This document shows, piece by piece, positions 31,200-41,925 of a stretch of 64,000 bases of DNA. The position numbers and the translations under genes were made by a program. The notes beneath the pieces were generated by a model. It had not been told where the DNA came from, did not search any database, and worked only from the letters and a program-made list of their open reading frames with translations. Numbering within the stretch: the stretch's first letter is position 1; every line of letters begins with the position of its first letter. Source of the stretch: Adiantum capillus-veneris (taxonomy: Eukaryota; Streptophyta; Polypodiopsida; Polypodiales; Pteridaceae); contig CM043968.1 of assembly GCA_014529385.2 (NCBI GenBank), positions 128,749,018 to 128,813,017 of the forward strand. Reading direction: 5' to 3'.

Positions 31200-31917
31200 A
31201 GAAAGATTGCTGATCAGCAATGCCCTTGAAAAGCTCACTTTGTTGTATCTGCTAGACTGTGAGTCCAAGCTCGAGTGGAAAGCTTGGTGATGGCCGGGGA
31301 AAAGACATTTCCTAAAACCCCAAACAAAGAGTGTATATCTCACTCTAAAGAAATCACAGGATTGGTTCTCCCGGCTCAATAAACAGTGTGGAAAGAATTG
31401 GCCAGAGTCAAGGTGGGAAACAGCCGTCAAGAACATTTGGTGCCCTCAATGGCCGGATAGGATGAAGGTTTTTTTTAATGGAAGGTGCTATGGGGAGCCT
31501 TACCAACTGGAGTGAAGGTCCTTGCTAGGATAATTGGTCCAGATAGATGCTCGCAATGTAGATGGCTTCTGAAGATCTTTCCCACCTGTTCAGGGAGTGT
31601 CCGTCAATCTGTGGACTTGCAGACAAGATTTGCAAATGGATCCAAAAAACTTGGAAAATAGGATTCTTCGAGAACAACTCTTCTTGGGAGGAAAGATGTT
31701 CAAGAGTCATACTCTACTCATTGCTACACAAATAGTGAGGTATTGCTACTTTAAACACATTTGGAAGGCAAGGAGCATTCGAATTTTTGAGAACTCTCTG
31801 GAGGTAGCTAAGTTTGTGGAGATAGTCCAAGAAAGCAGGGTAACGATCATCACCATTGGAGAGCAAAAGAACTCAAAAGAGTGGAGTAGGACCCTAAGGG
31901 ATGTTGTGAATGTGTGA
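31200..31917 (+). pseudogene. LINE C-terminus with zf-RVT zinc-binding domain
   Basis: In changing frames the plus strand reads KVLWGALPTGVKVLARI, IGPDRCSQC and then HLFRECPSICGLADKICKW. This is the W...LPT...R...C..C...HLF..C pattern of the zinc-binding domain after the RT of many plant LINEs. It continues into ATQIVRYCYFKHIWKARS and FVEIVQESRV (to 31917). The RT itself is missing, so this is a 5'-truncated or broken copy. A second copy of the same C-terminus lies inverted at 32040-32450. Confidence 0.65.
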
Positions 31918-32039
31918 GATCATCCATTGTCAAGGGGTGGCTCCCCCATCAACCGATGTATCTAGAATCCAGAGAAGTGGTCATGGCTCGTCATGAGCAT
32001 GACAAGAATCTCACAATTGTGAGTGAATTATATTGATCA

Positions 32040-32450
32040 TCTCAAAAAATTACAAGGTCTTGCCATGCTCGTGTCGAGCCATGACATCATCCAGGGACCA
32101 TAGTTACAACGGCAAAATGGGCAGCCACCCTTAATGCACCGCCTCCCTATCCTTGATATACAAGGTCAAGTATCATGTTCTTCTGGGATCTTCTATTTAC
32201 CCATGGCTTAGGTTTTCCCCTTTCCTAGTCATTACATCTGTTTCAACAAGGCACCAGTAGTCCTAATCCAATCCTCCAAGTTTTGCTTGCGCCCGAGCGT
32301 CCATATTAACACTTTGCTTTCGTGTATAATTTCTGCGAAGCTTGCCACCTCAGAACCACCTTCAAACACATGGTGGTTCCTTGTTTGCCATACATTATGC
32401 AAGAAGAAGTACCTGACGATTTGAGTGCTGATGAGGAGGGCAAGACTTAA
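32040..32450 (-). pseudogene. LINE C-terminus, inverted second copy
   Basis: The minus strand reads STQIVRYFFLHNVWQTRN, FAEIIHESKVLIWTLG and KQNLEDW, clearly homologous to the plus-strand block at 31730-31890 (ATQIVRYCYFKHIWKARS, FVEIVQESRV). The 3' untranslated parts of both copies also match as an imperfect inverted repeat (GGTCATGGCTCG at 31979 against CGAGCCATGACA near 32083). The two copies lie tail to tail, meeting at about 32035. Confidence 0.6.
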
Positions 32451-32459
32451 AGTCCTTGT

Positions 32460-33840
32460 CTATAACTTTTTCATCGTTTTTTTTCTTAAAGGTCCTTGTC
32501 TAGAACTTTAAATATGAATATAGATGAGAGACTAACATTTCAACTTTGAACAAGTGAAAGAGTCACGACGGCTTTCAAAAACAATAAAAAAGTGATAAAA
32601 TTGTTAGGTTGAATTAATATGGTATTAGTGTTTGGGAAAGGATTGCCTCAGCTTAGTCTTCAGCCGATTGAAAATCAAACTAAATGAAAGAAAAACTGAT
32701 AAAATATGTGAGAAAGTCGTCCAGAAATTTTACAAATCTCAAAAAATTTGATAGTCTTCTTTGTGAGGAGGAAACTCGACCAGCAACCGCTTAATAAAAG
32801 AGACTTTTGCAAACGTTAACACTGAATGGAATCAAGCTATAGAATGCAAGAAATGTAAAACCATATGAAGTTATAAAATGAAAGGTGAAATAAAAAGAAC
32901 TAATTAATATAGGTGTGTGTATAAAATTTATTAGCATTCTAAAACAATAGAATGCAAAAAAAACCATGTGTGTGTGTGTAAAATTTACTAAAATTATGCA
33001 AGGTGAAGCTTCACTTTAGCATTCTAAAACAATAGAATGCAAGAAAAGTAAAGACATGTTAAGATATGAAATGAAAGGTAAGTCTCCATCATGCACTCAA
33101 AACAATGAAAGTCTCCCTAACCTAACACAACACTAAGGTTTCTTTTAGAAAGCCAAAAACTCATTATTGGCTTTCGCCCTCCTGCTTTGTATCTTTTTTG
33201 TTTTTGTTAATACAAATATCTCACATTATGTTGGAATGAAAAAAATAAAATTAATTCTTGTCTTTTTAAAACAGCCTTAGTGACGAAGGGCTAAAATTTT
33301 AAAGAAAAGCGATAAAATTTTGTAAATTTTAGAGTGAATTCTGGCAAATGCCTTAAAATTTGACCTGAATATCAGAAGATCTTTAAGTTTGTCCTTATTT
33401 TATTTAATTAGGGCTTTTGGGAAGCCTTGAGACACATACTTTGTACTTAATTGTATTCATAATCCAAAAAAAGAGCGGCAAGAGCAACCTTATACTTACA
33501 GTAGGCGTGCCCAATTTTGAGTTTGGGGACTTATTAGAGGGTATCTCACTAGATACCCTCAAAAGCAAAAGAAAAGGGTGGATCTTAAAAGTGAAGAGAA
33601 AAAAAGGAAGGAAGGTCCGTGGAGGAGAGAGGCACTAAGGGAGATATATTTTTGGAAAACCCCAATTTTTTTGTTCAGACAATCGTTGCAGTGGTGTGTC
33701 AATGCAAACCCCATGATCTGCATTGTGTCGACATTGTCTGAAAGCAAGCCTTAGAATGGTGCCATCACAAGGTCCTTGTCCTGTTGTAGATCGGAGCTTA
33801 GTGATGCCTTGCCGTGCGAGGAAGAGATATAAGTGTGTGC
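32460..33840. other. AT-rich non-coding stretch
   Basis: No gene seen. Two near-identical short blocks, TTAGCATTCTAAAACAATAG and AATGCAA, occur at about 32932 and 33018, within a decayed roughly 85-bp tandem. GCTTTGTATCTTTTTTG at 33184 followed by TTTTTGTTAATACAAA resembles the 3' ends of plant LINEs but has no supporting structure. Confidence 0.4.
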
Positions 33841-33841
33841 A

Positions 33842-33845
<4 letters not shown>

Positions 33846-33902
<57 letters not shown>
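33846..33902. repeat. (GA)n microsatellite
   Basis: About 57 bp of uninterrupted GA dinucleotide. The Arg/Glu and Ser/Leu ORFs that cross it are repeat artefacts. Confidence 0.97.
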
Positions 33903-33905
<3 letters not shown>

Positions 33906-34848
33906 TGGCATGTCTTAGGGCAAAAGCAGGACTGGGAGATAGAGAGCCCTGTACAAAGGCGATTGTGAGCTGGGGGATGATGGCAATTTTTGCTTTTGAC
34001 CGAGTAGGAAGTGCATGAATCGATCTCGCGCAGGGCAGCTTGTACCTCCCAGTTGTAGGAGGCGTACGCGTGGAAGAAGGGTGTAGCTGCAAGTGTTAGA
34101 TTTTTTATTGTGGATATCAAGTAGATGGAGGGCAGGTTCTGGACAGTTGAGGCTAGAGGGTGTAACCATGGAACAGGGAGTGATGTGATCAATTTCTGGT
34201 CCGATTGTAATTGCAAGCAGGCAAGTCATCGAGAGATGGCATGTGTGCGTGCATGCATGCGTGCGTGCATACGTGTCGTAGGGCACGTATGAAGGTTGCA
34301 CATGTGACTGTCTCGGGTTGTAGCATGCAAGAAGGCTACAAAGGGGAATGGGTCAAGCAAGGCGAGAGCGAAGCAGGTGTGTGCCTCAACCTGTAGGTTG
34401 GTAGCCTTGATGACGCCGAGCTCACGATGGTGTTAATGGGTGGAGGCAATGGTATCCGAAGAGATTCTTGTTAATGTTTTCGAAAGGACCCATAGTAGTA
34501 GATTAACAACAAAAATAGAGTGGTTGCCTTGAAAACTCTCTATGTGGTGTATCATGGGGTTAAGCATGAAAATATATTGTCTTTAGTAAAATGTAGCTCT
34601 GGATCTGCTTTGGAAGCTTTTCGTGACTTAGAAATCAAGAAATAGGCATGTTATTTATTTTCCTATGTAGAATGGGTTCTTACCATTAAGCTTATGTAAA
34701 GACGTACCATTAAGCTTATGTAAGGACGTTTGATACTTCACACATATCCAAGGAGTATTGTTTTTTTTCCAAAACCCTAAAATGACACTTTTATGTCTTG
34801 TTATGTGACTAAACTAGTGTTAAGATCCTACATGGTCAAGGTCAAGGG

Positions 34849-34990
34849 TAGTTGGCCTAGCAGTTAAGGCAAGGAACTTTAGGTGTGCGCGCTATGGTTC
34901 AACTCTAACAAAATGCTGGCATGTGCAATCCCATAAAACTACCTGATACAAAGTATCAAGTAGATTATAGAAAAAAGAGTCTCACATGGT
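34849..34990 (+). mobile_element. tRNA-derived SINE head or tRNA pseudogene
   Basis: TGGCCTAGCAGTTAAGG at 34853 matches a pol III A box, and GGTTCAACTC at 34896 matches a B box (GGTTCRANTCC). The roughly 40-bp spacing is normal for tRNA genes. No acceptor stem pairs around them, which argues for a SINE rather than a tRNA gene. The tail after 34920 is AT-rich and ends without a clear poly-A. Confidence 0.5.
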
Positions 34991-35608
34991 CCATTTCATT
35001 AAATTGTTTTGGAATGCCAAAGTAATCTTTCCACTATTTGCAAAAACCAAGGTTTATATTGGCATACCCTAGATCCTTCACCTCGTGATCAGGGCTAGAA
35101 AAATACATTTTTCTTAACCGAACAAAATAAGGGGAAACTTAAAATTCTCCCGGTTTATAGCTCAAAATTTGAAGCTTTTTTCGTTAATTACACTAAAACT
35201 TGTGTAAATTTGTCGGTTTTCTTGAAGGCAAGCTCAAAATCTAATCAGGATTTTATAATTTCAGTCGGTTAAAATACACTAGACCCCGATTTTTTTCTAA
35301 CATTGCTCGTGATGAAAGGTCCCTAAGTTCCCATATTGTCAATAGGTTATCCTAGCTTACATAATGAGGATACAGAATTATTCGATTCTAAAGGGTCAAA
35401 AGTTGACACAATGATAACATGGAAAGTGTAGGCATGTAGGGCTTTGCTTTGTTCTCAAGGCATGTGCAAGAATGTAAATTGCTTGGCATTGAAGCTACTA
35501 AGTGTGCAAGGAGTTATTGATAGTACGGCTTGTTTGAATTGTTTGAACCTAGTCAAATGGGCCCTCACACACACACTCTCTCTCTCTCCCCATGTCACAC
35601 ATGCACAT
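34991..35608. other. no gene recognised
   Basis: AT-rich. TTCTTAACCGAAC near 35112 and CAGTCGGTTAAAATAC near 35263 form a weak inverted pair about 150 bp apart, possibly a small MITE, but the ends and a target duplication are not convincing. Confidence 0.3.
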
Positions 35609-35790
35609 CATCAAGGCACCACTAATAATAAGTCCTCATTCCATAGTAAAAGATGGAATTTTTTATAATGGTAGTAATAATAAGTATGTGCCAACGATTT
35701 TTAAAAAAGAAACAACAACAATGTTGCACTTGCATTGAAAGAAAAAAAGAGGCGGGAATGAAGCACGAGTGAAGGCAGATTTGGGAAGTT
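35609..35790. repeat. dispersed repeat, short copy
   Basis: Matches the two ends of the longer copy at 29416-29960 but lacks its roughly 340-bp middle. The shared block CATTCCATAGTAAAAGATGG lies at 35639 and ATGAAGCACGAGTGAAGGCAGA at 35758. Confidence 0.7.
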
Positions 35791-35899
35791 TTCTTGTAGC
35801 TTTCATACTCCTTGAGCTTCTCCTCCACCAATCTCTAAAATAGTGTAGAAATTTACTTCATAGACTCTTCTTTCCTATAAGATATATCTTTGAAGTTTT

Positions 35900-37931
35900 C
35901 CATACACACCAACATATATTTGGACTATTCTCAAATATCTTGTAGTGATCCTATTGTGCTTGGTAGTATTATTTGACTAGGGGAATATTTAGTAGCGGTA
36001 GCAATTGTATCTGTAGCTTGAGCAACATCTTTAGTCCTTGTTTCTTGTTGCTTGGCTTTGCACCATGTTAGCAGGTACATCCAACTTTGGCAATGTGGTA
36101 TCTTCCATTCTTATGTTGTTGCAACCATCTCACCCTTATCCCTAATATCAGCAATTGGCATTGCCAAAGATGCCTTTCTAGCCTGTTCTTTACCTTTGTC
36201 TGTAGCTTCCCTTTCTTTGTCTTCCTCCTTCTTTTGGAGTATTTTAACCTCCTCTTCATAATGAATATGGTCTATTTCTTCTTGAATATTAACTACTTGC
36301 ACTATAGAAGGGTTTTTAGTGTAGGCGCTCCTTATTCTCCACTATTCTTCAAGGTCCTCTCTTCCCACTCATTATAATATCTTTCTCTCTCAAGCCATGC
36401 TTCTCTTTGTAGCCAATCTTCTATGATCACTTTAAATAACCTTCTTGTTTCCTATCTTCTCTTCCTCATCCATTTGACTATCCCCGGTGTGAGTGGGAAG
36501 AAAGGTAGGGATCTGTTCTATAGGTGGTGGTGGTGTTGGTTGATGAGTGTTTGTACTTTGTCATCTTCTTTATGTGCCATCTTCCTTTTTTCTTCTTCTC
36601 TTTGCCTTTATTTTTCTAGATCTTCAAATTCCTTCAAAGATATGTTTGTTGCTTCCTCTTGTGCTCTTGCAATAGCCCTTGCTGCTCTTTCCACAACAAT
36701 AGTCTTTAGAAGTTGTTCTTCATCTCTATCCATCTATTCCATTTGTTGTCTTTCAACTTTTTCTCTTTCTATTCAAGTGAGTTCTATGGTAGCTTGTGCT
36801 TCTTTAGCTTCATCTCTATATAGACATTCTTTCTTTTGGGTTTTGGCTCCTTTTACTACGGATTTTCCTTTAGCATCAACCTTGCCCTTGGTTAGCCTGG
36901 AGATGTGGGTCATTGTGTGTTTAAAAAGTCTTGTTTCTTCATTATCTTCCTCACTATTGTGATCATATTTCCTTGTTGGATTCATCTTCAAAAGATGAGT
37001 CTTAGACAACCTCTAGTTTCTTACCAAGCCATGTGTAGGGCCTTGATTTTTTTCTTTTAATTTCTTCTTCAATAGAGATTTAGTTCGGGGGTATGCAAAA
37101 AGTTGTTGTCCATTCCTAGCGTTTAGCATGCAAGTCTAGTCAAGGCTTAGGCTTCAACCGCTTTGATGTAGCTTATCTTTTCCATCTTCTTTGTGGGAAG
37201 CTTAACTAGTCCATGTACATGTTTAGAAAGATTGAATTGCCTCTTGGTGATCATCTTCATTTTGATGATCCATGAGGTTATCTTTGGAATGATTTGGATT
37301 AGTGCACATTATTGGCATGCACTGGGAGATGTACTAGATGATGTTGGTACAAGGTGAGATGGACTTCCAACTCTTTTCTCTTTAGATTTGCAAAGGTTGC
37401 CTATGGCTGTGATTTATTGAAGGTTTCAATGGTAGTAACCTATCTTGCTTTAAGGGAGTCTCTTGTTCTTGGAAATTGGAGAGCCTCTGTCACCATATGT
37501 CCTGTTATGCACACTATGATATGCTCCAAAGTAGAGTCTGTAAGTGTGGTCGTGCAAATTTCCGGGATTTTGGAGACTAACTCAAATGTGATTTCACGTC
37601 AACTCCACAAGGTGGTAGCTTGTAGTACTTGTTGAGGCCAATCTTCTTAAGTACTCTCTGGCCCCTCCTTCCACTTGGGCACTATCTTTGGCTCTTAAGA
37701 CATGATAGGGAGTTCCACCAAATGACCACAATCATCTCTCAACTTTGCTTGGAAAATGGTAGTTGTGTGCTCCCCAAGGTAGTCTTTATCCAACCAAGAG
37801 GTAGTTGATTGCCTGATGGTTTCTTCATCTAGCTGGTGAGGTTTCAAGTTCTGCAATTTCTCACACTTTTTTTTCCTCTTTGGGTTTGACTCTGAGCTAG
37901 ACATTGAACCTGCAACAATCACCAGTATCAC
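35900..37931 (-). pseudogene. broken gene for a charged coiled-coil protein, unidentified
   Basis: The minus strand begins near 37904 with MSSSESNPKRKKKCEKLQNL and LDEETIRQSTTSWLDKDYLG. In several frames it continues to a long Lys/Glu-rich helical region (36770-37009: SEEDNEETRLFKH; 36111-36302: EEVKILQKKEEDKEREATDK). Stops interrupt it at many points. The plus strand gives matching Ser/Leu/Phe-rich ORFs that are shadows. An inverted partial copy of the start lies at 38560-38745, so it belongs to a repeated family, probably a mobile-element protein. I cannot name it. Confidence 0.45.
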
Positions 37932-38559
37932 AAGTGGTTTCCACTATGTTTATACACTATGCTAACCAATTTCCATCAATTTTGGACCACAAAATCTATA
38001 GAGTCAAAAAATTCTAAGTCCCATCGCCAAGATTGTACGCAACCACATCCAAGAACTCAAATTTCTTCAAACCTTCACAAGGGGTTTTGTAAGAGCCTAT
38101 ACAACGAATGTACCATGCCAAAATTACCTGCTATGAACAAAAGTCCACTATTGTGGTATTGAACAATTTCGTAGAATGCATGGTTTTGACATCACCAATG
38201 TGCTTATACATGTAGCTCAAGCCTGCATACCAAATCTTACCTCATACGGACATACCAACCACCAAATACATCACTAGAAGCGATTTTATAGTTAGAAACT
38301 CTGTTCAAGGGCTATTTGGTGATCCAAATCACTCCAAAGTTGGGAAACACACTCCTGTATATGTGGACATCCATGTCATTAAGAAAAAAATGTATGCCAA
38401 GAGCAATTGTCCAATATTGCAATACTGGTCTAATGCGACAATTTTGTGTGCATTTCCTAATGGTGGTAGATGTGTCTTGTATGAAGTAAATTTTTGAAGT
38501 AGAATGTGTTCTTAAAATTGCCGAAGCATGTCCGCAATGGAAAATGTTTTATCTTGATA

Positions 38560-38745
38560 TTCTAGATTTGACATATGGTGATTTCAGTTTCAATGTCTAG
38601 TTGGGAGTCAACCCCAAAGAAGTAGAAAAAGAGTGAGAGATTACAGGAACTTGATCCCTTACTACTTAGATGAAGAAACCATCAAGAACATGTTGGTTAG
38701 ATAAAGATTACCTTAGGGAGCACACAACCACCATCAAGTTTGCAG
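38560..38745 (+). pseudogene. inverted partial copy of the coiled-coil gene start
   Basis: The plus strand encodes MSSWESTPKK, KKSERLQELDP and then LDEETIKNMLVR-like sequence across a frameshift and a stop. It mirrors the start of the minus-strand gene at 37931-37700. The two starts face away from each other, about 0.65 kb apart, so each reads outward from a shared centre near 38245. Confidence 0.5.
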
Positions 38746-39099
38746 GTACAAAAACACAATGTCATATGTGCAACCGAGTTTTCCATAATCAACTTGTGAA
38801 AATAGATTACAAAAGTGATAATTGGCAAAAGTGATAATTACAAAACTCTTTGGTTAGAGTTCAAAATTTCACTCCTCGGCCATAAGTGACTCAAGACTTG
38901 GCAAATAATTGACATCAAAAGTGATAGTTACAATTTGGAAGCTTGTAACCGCTATTCAATGACGAATGACTCACAATCACATCCACAATAATAAAAATAT
39001 ACATGTTGGGTTGACAAACTGATGTTTGATGATCTCATAAATTAATGATTGTCTAATGATCTCCTATTAGGCTCCATCTGTGGGCCTTGTTGCTAACAT

Positions 39100-41925
39100 T
39101 CCCCCTTCCTTTGCCATGTCATCCAATGATGTGGCAAAGCTACTTCTAAGACATTATGGGATAAATTGTGTAGTATGTATGAGAGCAACGATGCAACTAA
39201 TAAGGTTTACTTAAAGAAGAACCTATTTGAGCTTTGTATGAAAGAAGGAAGCACCATTTTTGGACACTTAAATGAGGTCAATGCCAGCTTCAATCAATTG
39301 ACATTGCAAGGACTCAATTTTGATGAAGAGGTTTAATCTATCTTCTTGTTATTCTCTCTATCTTTGTCATGGGATACTTTCTACATATCCATAAGTAACT
39401 TTGTGCCTAAAGGCATGTTGGTTTACAATGATGTAGTCAATAGTTTGCTCACCGAAGAGATCTATAGAAAATCTCTTGAGCTTACCAAGAATGGTGATGC
39501 TTATGTTGTACAAAGAGAGGGGTCACATTAAGGATTGTGCCAAGTCAAGTCTAATAATCTCAAGAATTATCACAGCAAGTCTCATGGTTCCATGCATAAT
39601 GTCTAGTGCTTCCATTTCCATAAGAAAGAGCATGTGAACAAGAGTTATCATGTTGCACAAAGAAGAAGTCTCAAGAGAGTAAGAAGTCTAGCAGTGATGC
39701 AAAGGGCATGGAAAAGTTTAAAGAGATCAATGTTGTTGAGTCACTTAAGATTCATAATGTTTTTGAGGTGGTTTATACTGCAAACGTCTTGGTTTCTACA
39801 TCAAATTTCACTACAAATGTCCTTGTCACACAAGATACTAGTCATACACAAAATTATGAGTCTCCTAAGTCTCATAATGTTTTTGAGATGACTTATACCT
39901 CAAACATCTTGGTTTCTACATCAAATTTTATTGCAAATATCCTATCACACAAGTTGCTAGTTATGCACAAAATGGGATAGTAGATATGGTGAAAGTTTCC
40001 ATGTTACACCACATAGGGATTGGTTTTCCTCTTATGGGAAGGGCTATGAGGGTATTTCCAAATTAAGTGATTCTCATGAAAAACTGGTACTTCCAAGTGG
40101 CATGCAATTTATGCTAAAGAATTCCAGACATATTCTCAAGTTAGGGAAGAATTTGATCTCTGTTGATGATCTCTGTTGAATAGCTAGATGACTTGGGACT
40201 ACAATGTCTGGAAACAACTCTTGGATGATCAAAAAAGGAAGTCTTATGTTTTTTAAACATCAAAAGCATGGTACTTTATTCTCCATGCATGTGTCTTTTG
40301 TAAAAGATGATTTTATTCTATAGCCGAGCTACCATCTACAGAGTTGTGGCATAGCTAGCTAGGCCATATAAGCTAGAAGGGAATGTAAACTCTAGCACAT
40401 TTGGGGTATTTAGTAGTGTTAAGTTTTAGTGACTTTTTTTGTGTGAACAGTTAGGATTGTTTATTGTGGCCATTGAATAGAAGCTATGATGACCAAGTCT
40501 CTAGAGAGAACCACTTACTTTGTAGCATTCATAGATGATTCTACTCAAAATATGTGGGTTTACCCTTTGAAACATAAGGACGGGGTATTCTCTACGTTTT
40601 AGAATTTCCTTGCAGTTGTTGAGAATCATTCAAGGAAACGGCTTGAGGGCTTGAGGACTAATAACGGTGGGGAAATCAAAAGACATGATGGACTTCCGTA
40701 CAGAGAGGGATTCAATGACAATTTATTGCACAAAATGGAGTTGCTAGAATATCAATTGCACAATTCAAGTCTATGTTACAACTATGCTTTCTATGGATAA
40801 CTTGACACAAGGATTTTGTGCTAAAGCTATTTTGACGTCGGCTAACATTATCAACAGATCACCTATATGCCATTCAATTACAAGATTCAAGAGGAGTTGG
40901 TGTAGGCAAGAAACCACACTATGATCATTTACGTGTCTTTGGCTATGAAGCATATGCTCATGTACCAAAGGATTTTATAAAGAAGCTTGATCCAAAGTCA
41001 CACAAATGCATCTTTGTTGGATATGGAGTACATGAAGAGATGGGCTATCATGTCTAGCATGCAAAATCTCATAAAATAATTTTCATTTTACATGAGATGT
41101 TCAATGAATTTTTTTTTATCAAAGAGGTTGAGTATATAAGAGTCACATTTGAGGATTATTGCCTCAGATTTGGTAAGAACTCAAAACTCTAGTGAGGAGC
41201 CTGCCACTAGCAACACTTAAAAAAAAGCATAGAGTAGTACTCAGGGTTTGAGATGCTCTAGTTGAACCTCACATCTACTTGAGAAATTTTAGCTAGACAT
41301 GGATTATGCCATGCTAATTGATTGCAAAGAATTGTCTTTCTTTCAAAAAGCCATGTACATGAATGATAAGTTGTAGTGGGACAAAACTATGCAACCTCAG
41401 TATGACTCTATTGTGAAAAATGAGACTTGGGAATTGGTCAAATTTCCTAAGGAAAGAAATACTTACCTTGCAAATGGGTTTACAAGAACACATCTACATT
41501 ACGAGATCTAAAGCCTAGCCAAACATTTCAAGCAACAAAAAGGTGTAGATGTTGACAATAATTTTTTGCTAGTGGTTAAAATGACTACTTTGCATATGGT
41601 GCTTAGACTAGTAGCTATTGAGAACTTGGAGTTTGCCCAAATGGATGTTAAGATATCGTTTCTTCACGGTGATCTCCAAGAGGATATAAACAGGAAACAC
41701 CCTGAATGGCTTGTTAAGATAAGTAGAGGTGAGGTTGTACGTAGACTCTGAAGAGCACTTTATGGATTGAAGTAAGAATCCAAGCAAAGGTTTAAAAATT
41801 TTGATTCATCTATGCAACCTCATGGATATTAAAGGAGTCAAAACGATCACTGCTTGTACATGCAGAAGCTCAATGATGGGTCACTCATCCTTCTTATCTT
41901 ATATTTATCTGATAATGGACATCCG
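39100..41925 (+). pseudogene. Ty1-copia gag-pol relic, heavily decayed
   Basis: Gag-like sequence at 39150-39530 (LWDKLCSMYESNDATNKVYL, FGHLNEVNASFNQLTLQG) is followed by degraded pre-integrase and integrase sequence at 40300-41100 (DDSTQNMWVYPLK-like near 40530; LTSANIINRSPICHS near 40835). RT comes last (NDKLWDKTMQPQYDS-like near 41380; KMTTLHMVLRLVAIENLEFA and QMDVKISFLHGDLQEDI at 41578-41690; RALYGLK near 41750). Order and strand fit one Ty1-copia element. Stops and shifts occur every 50-150 codons. It ends near 41925 before YADD and runs straight into a Ty3 fragment. No LTR was identified. Confidence 0.75.

Noticed and set aside
35100-35280. Possible MITE with TTAACCGA-type inverted ends
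   Set aside because: Short, mismatched ends and no target duplication.
36423-36962. 179-codon hydrophobic Ser/Leu ORF as a membrane protein
   Set aside because: It is the antisense shadow of a charged coiled-coil coding relic on the minus strand.
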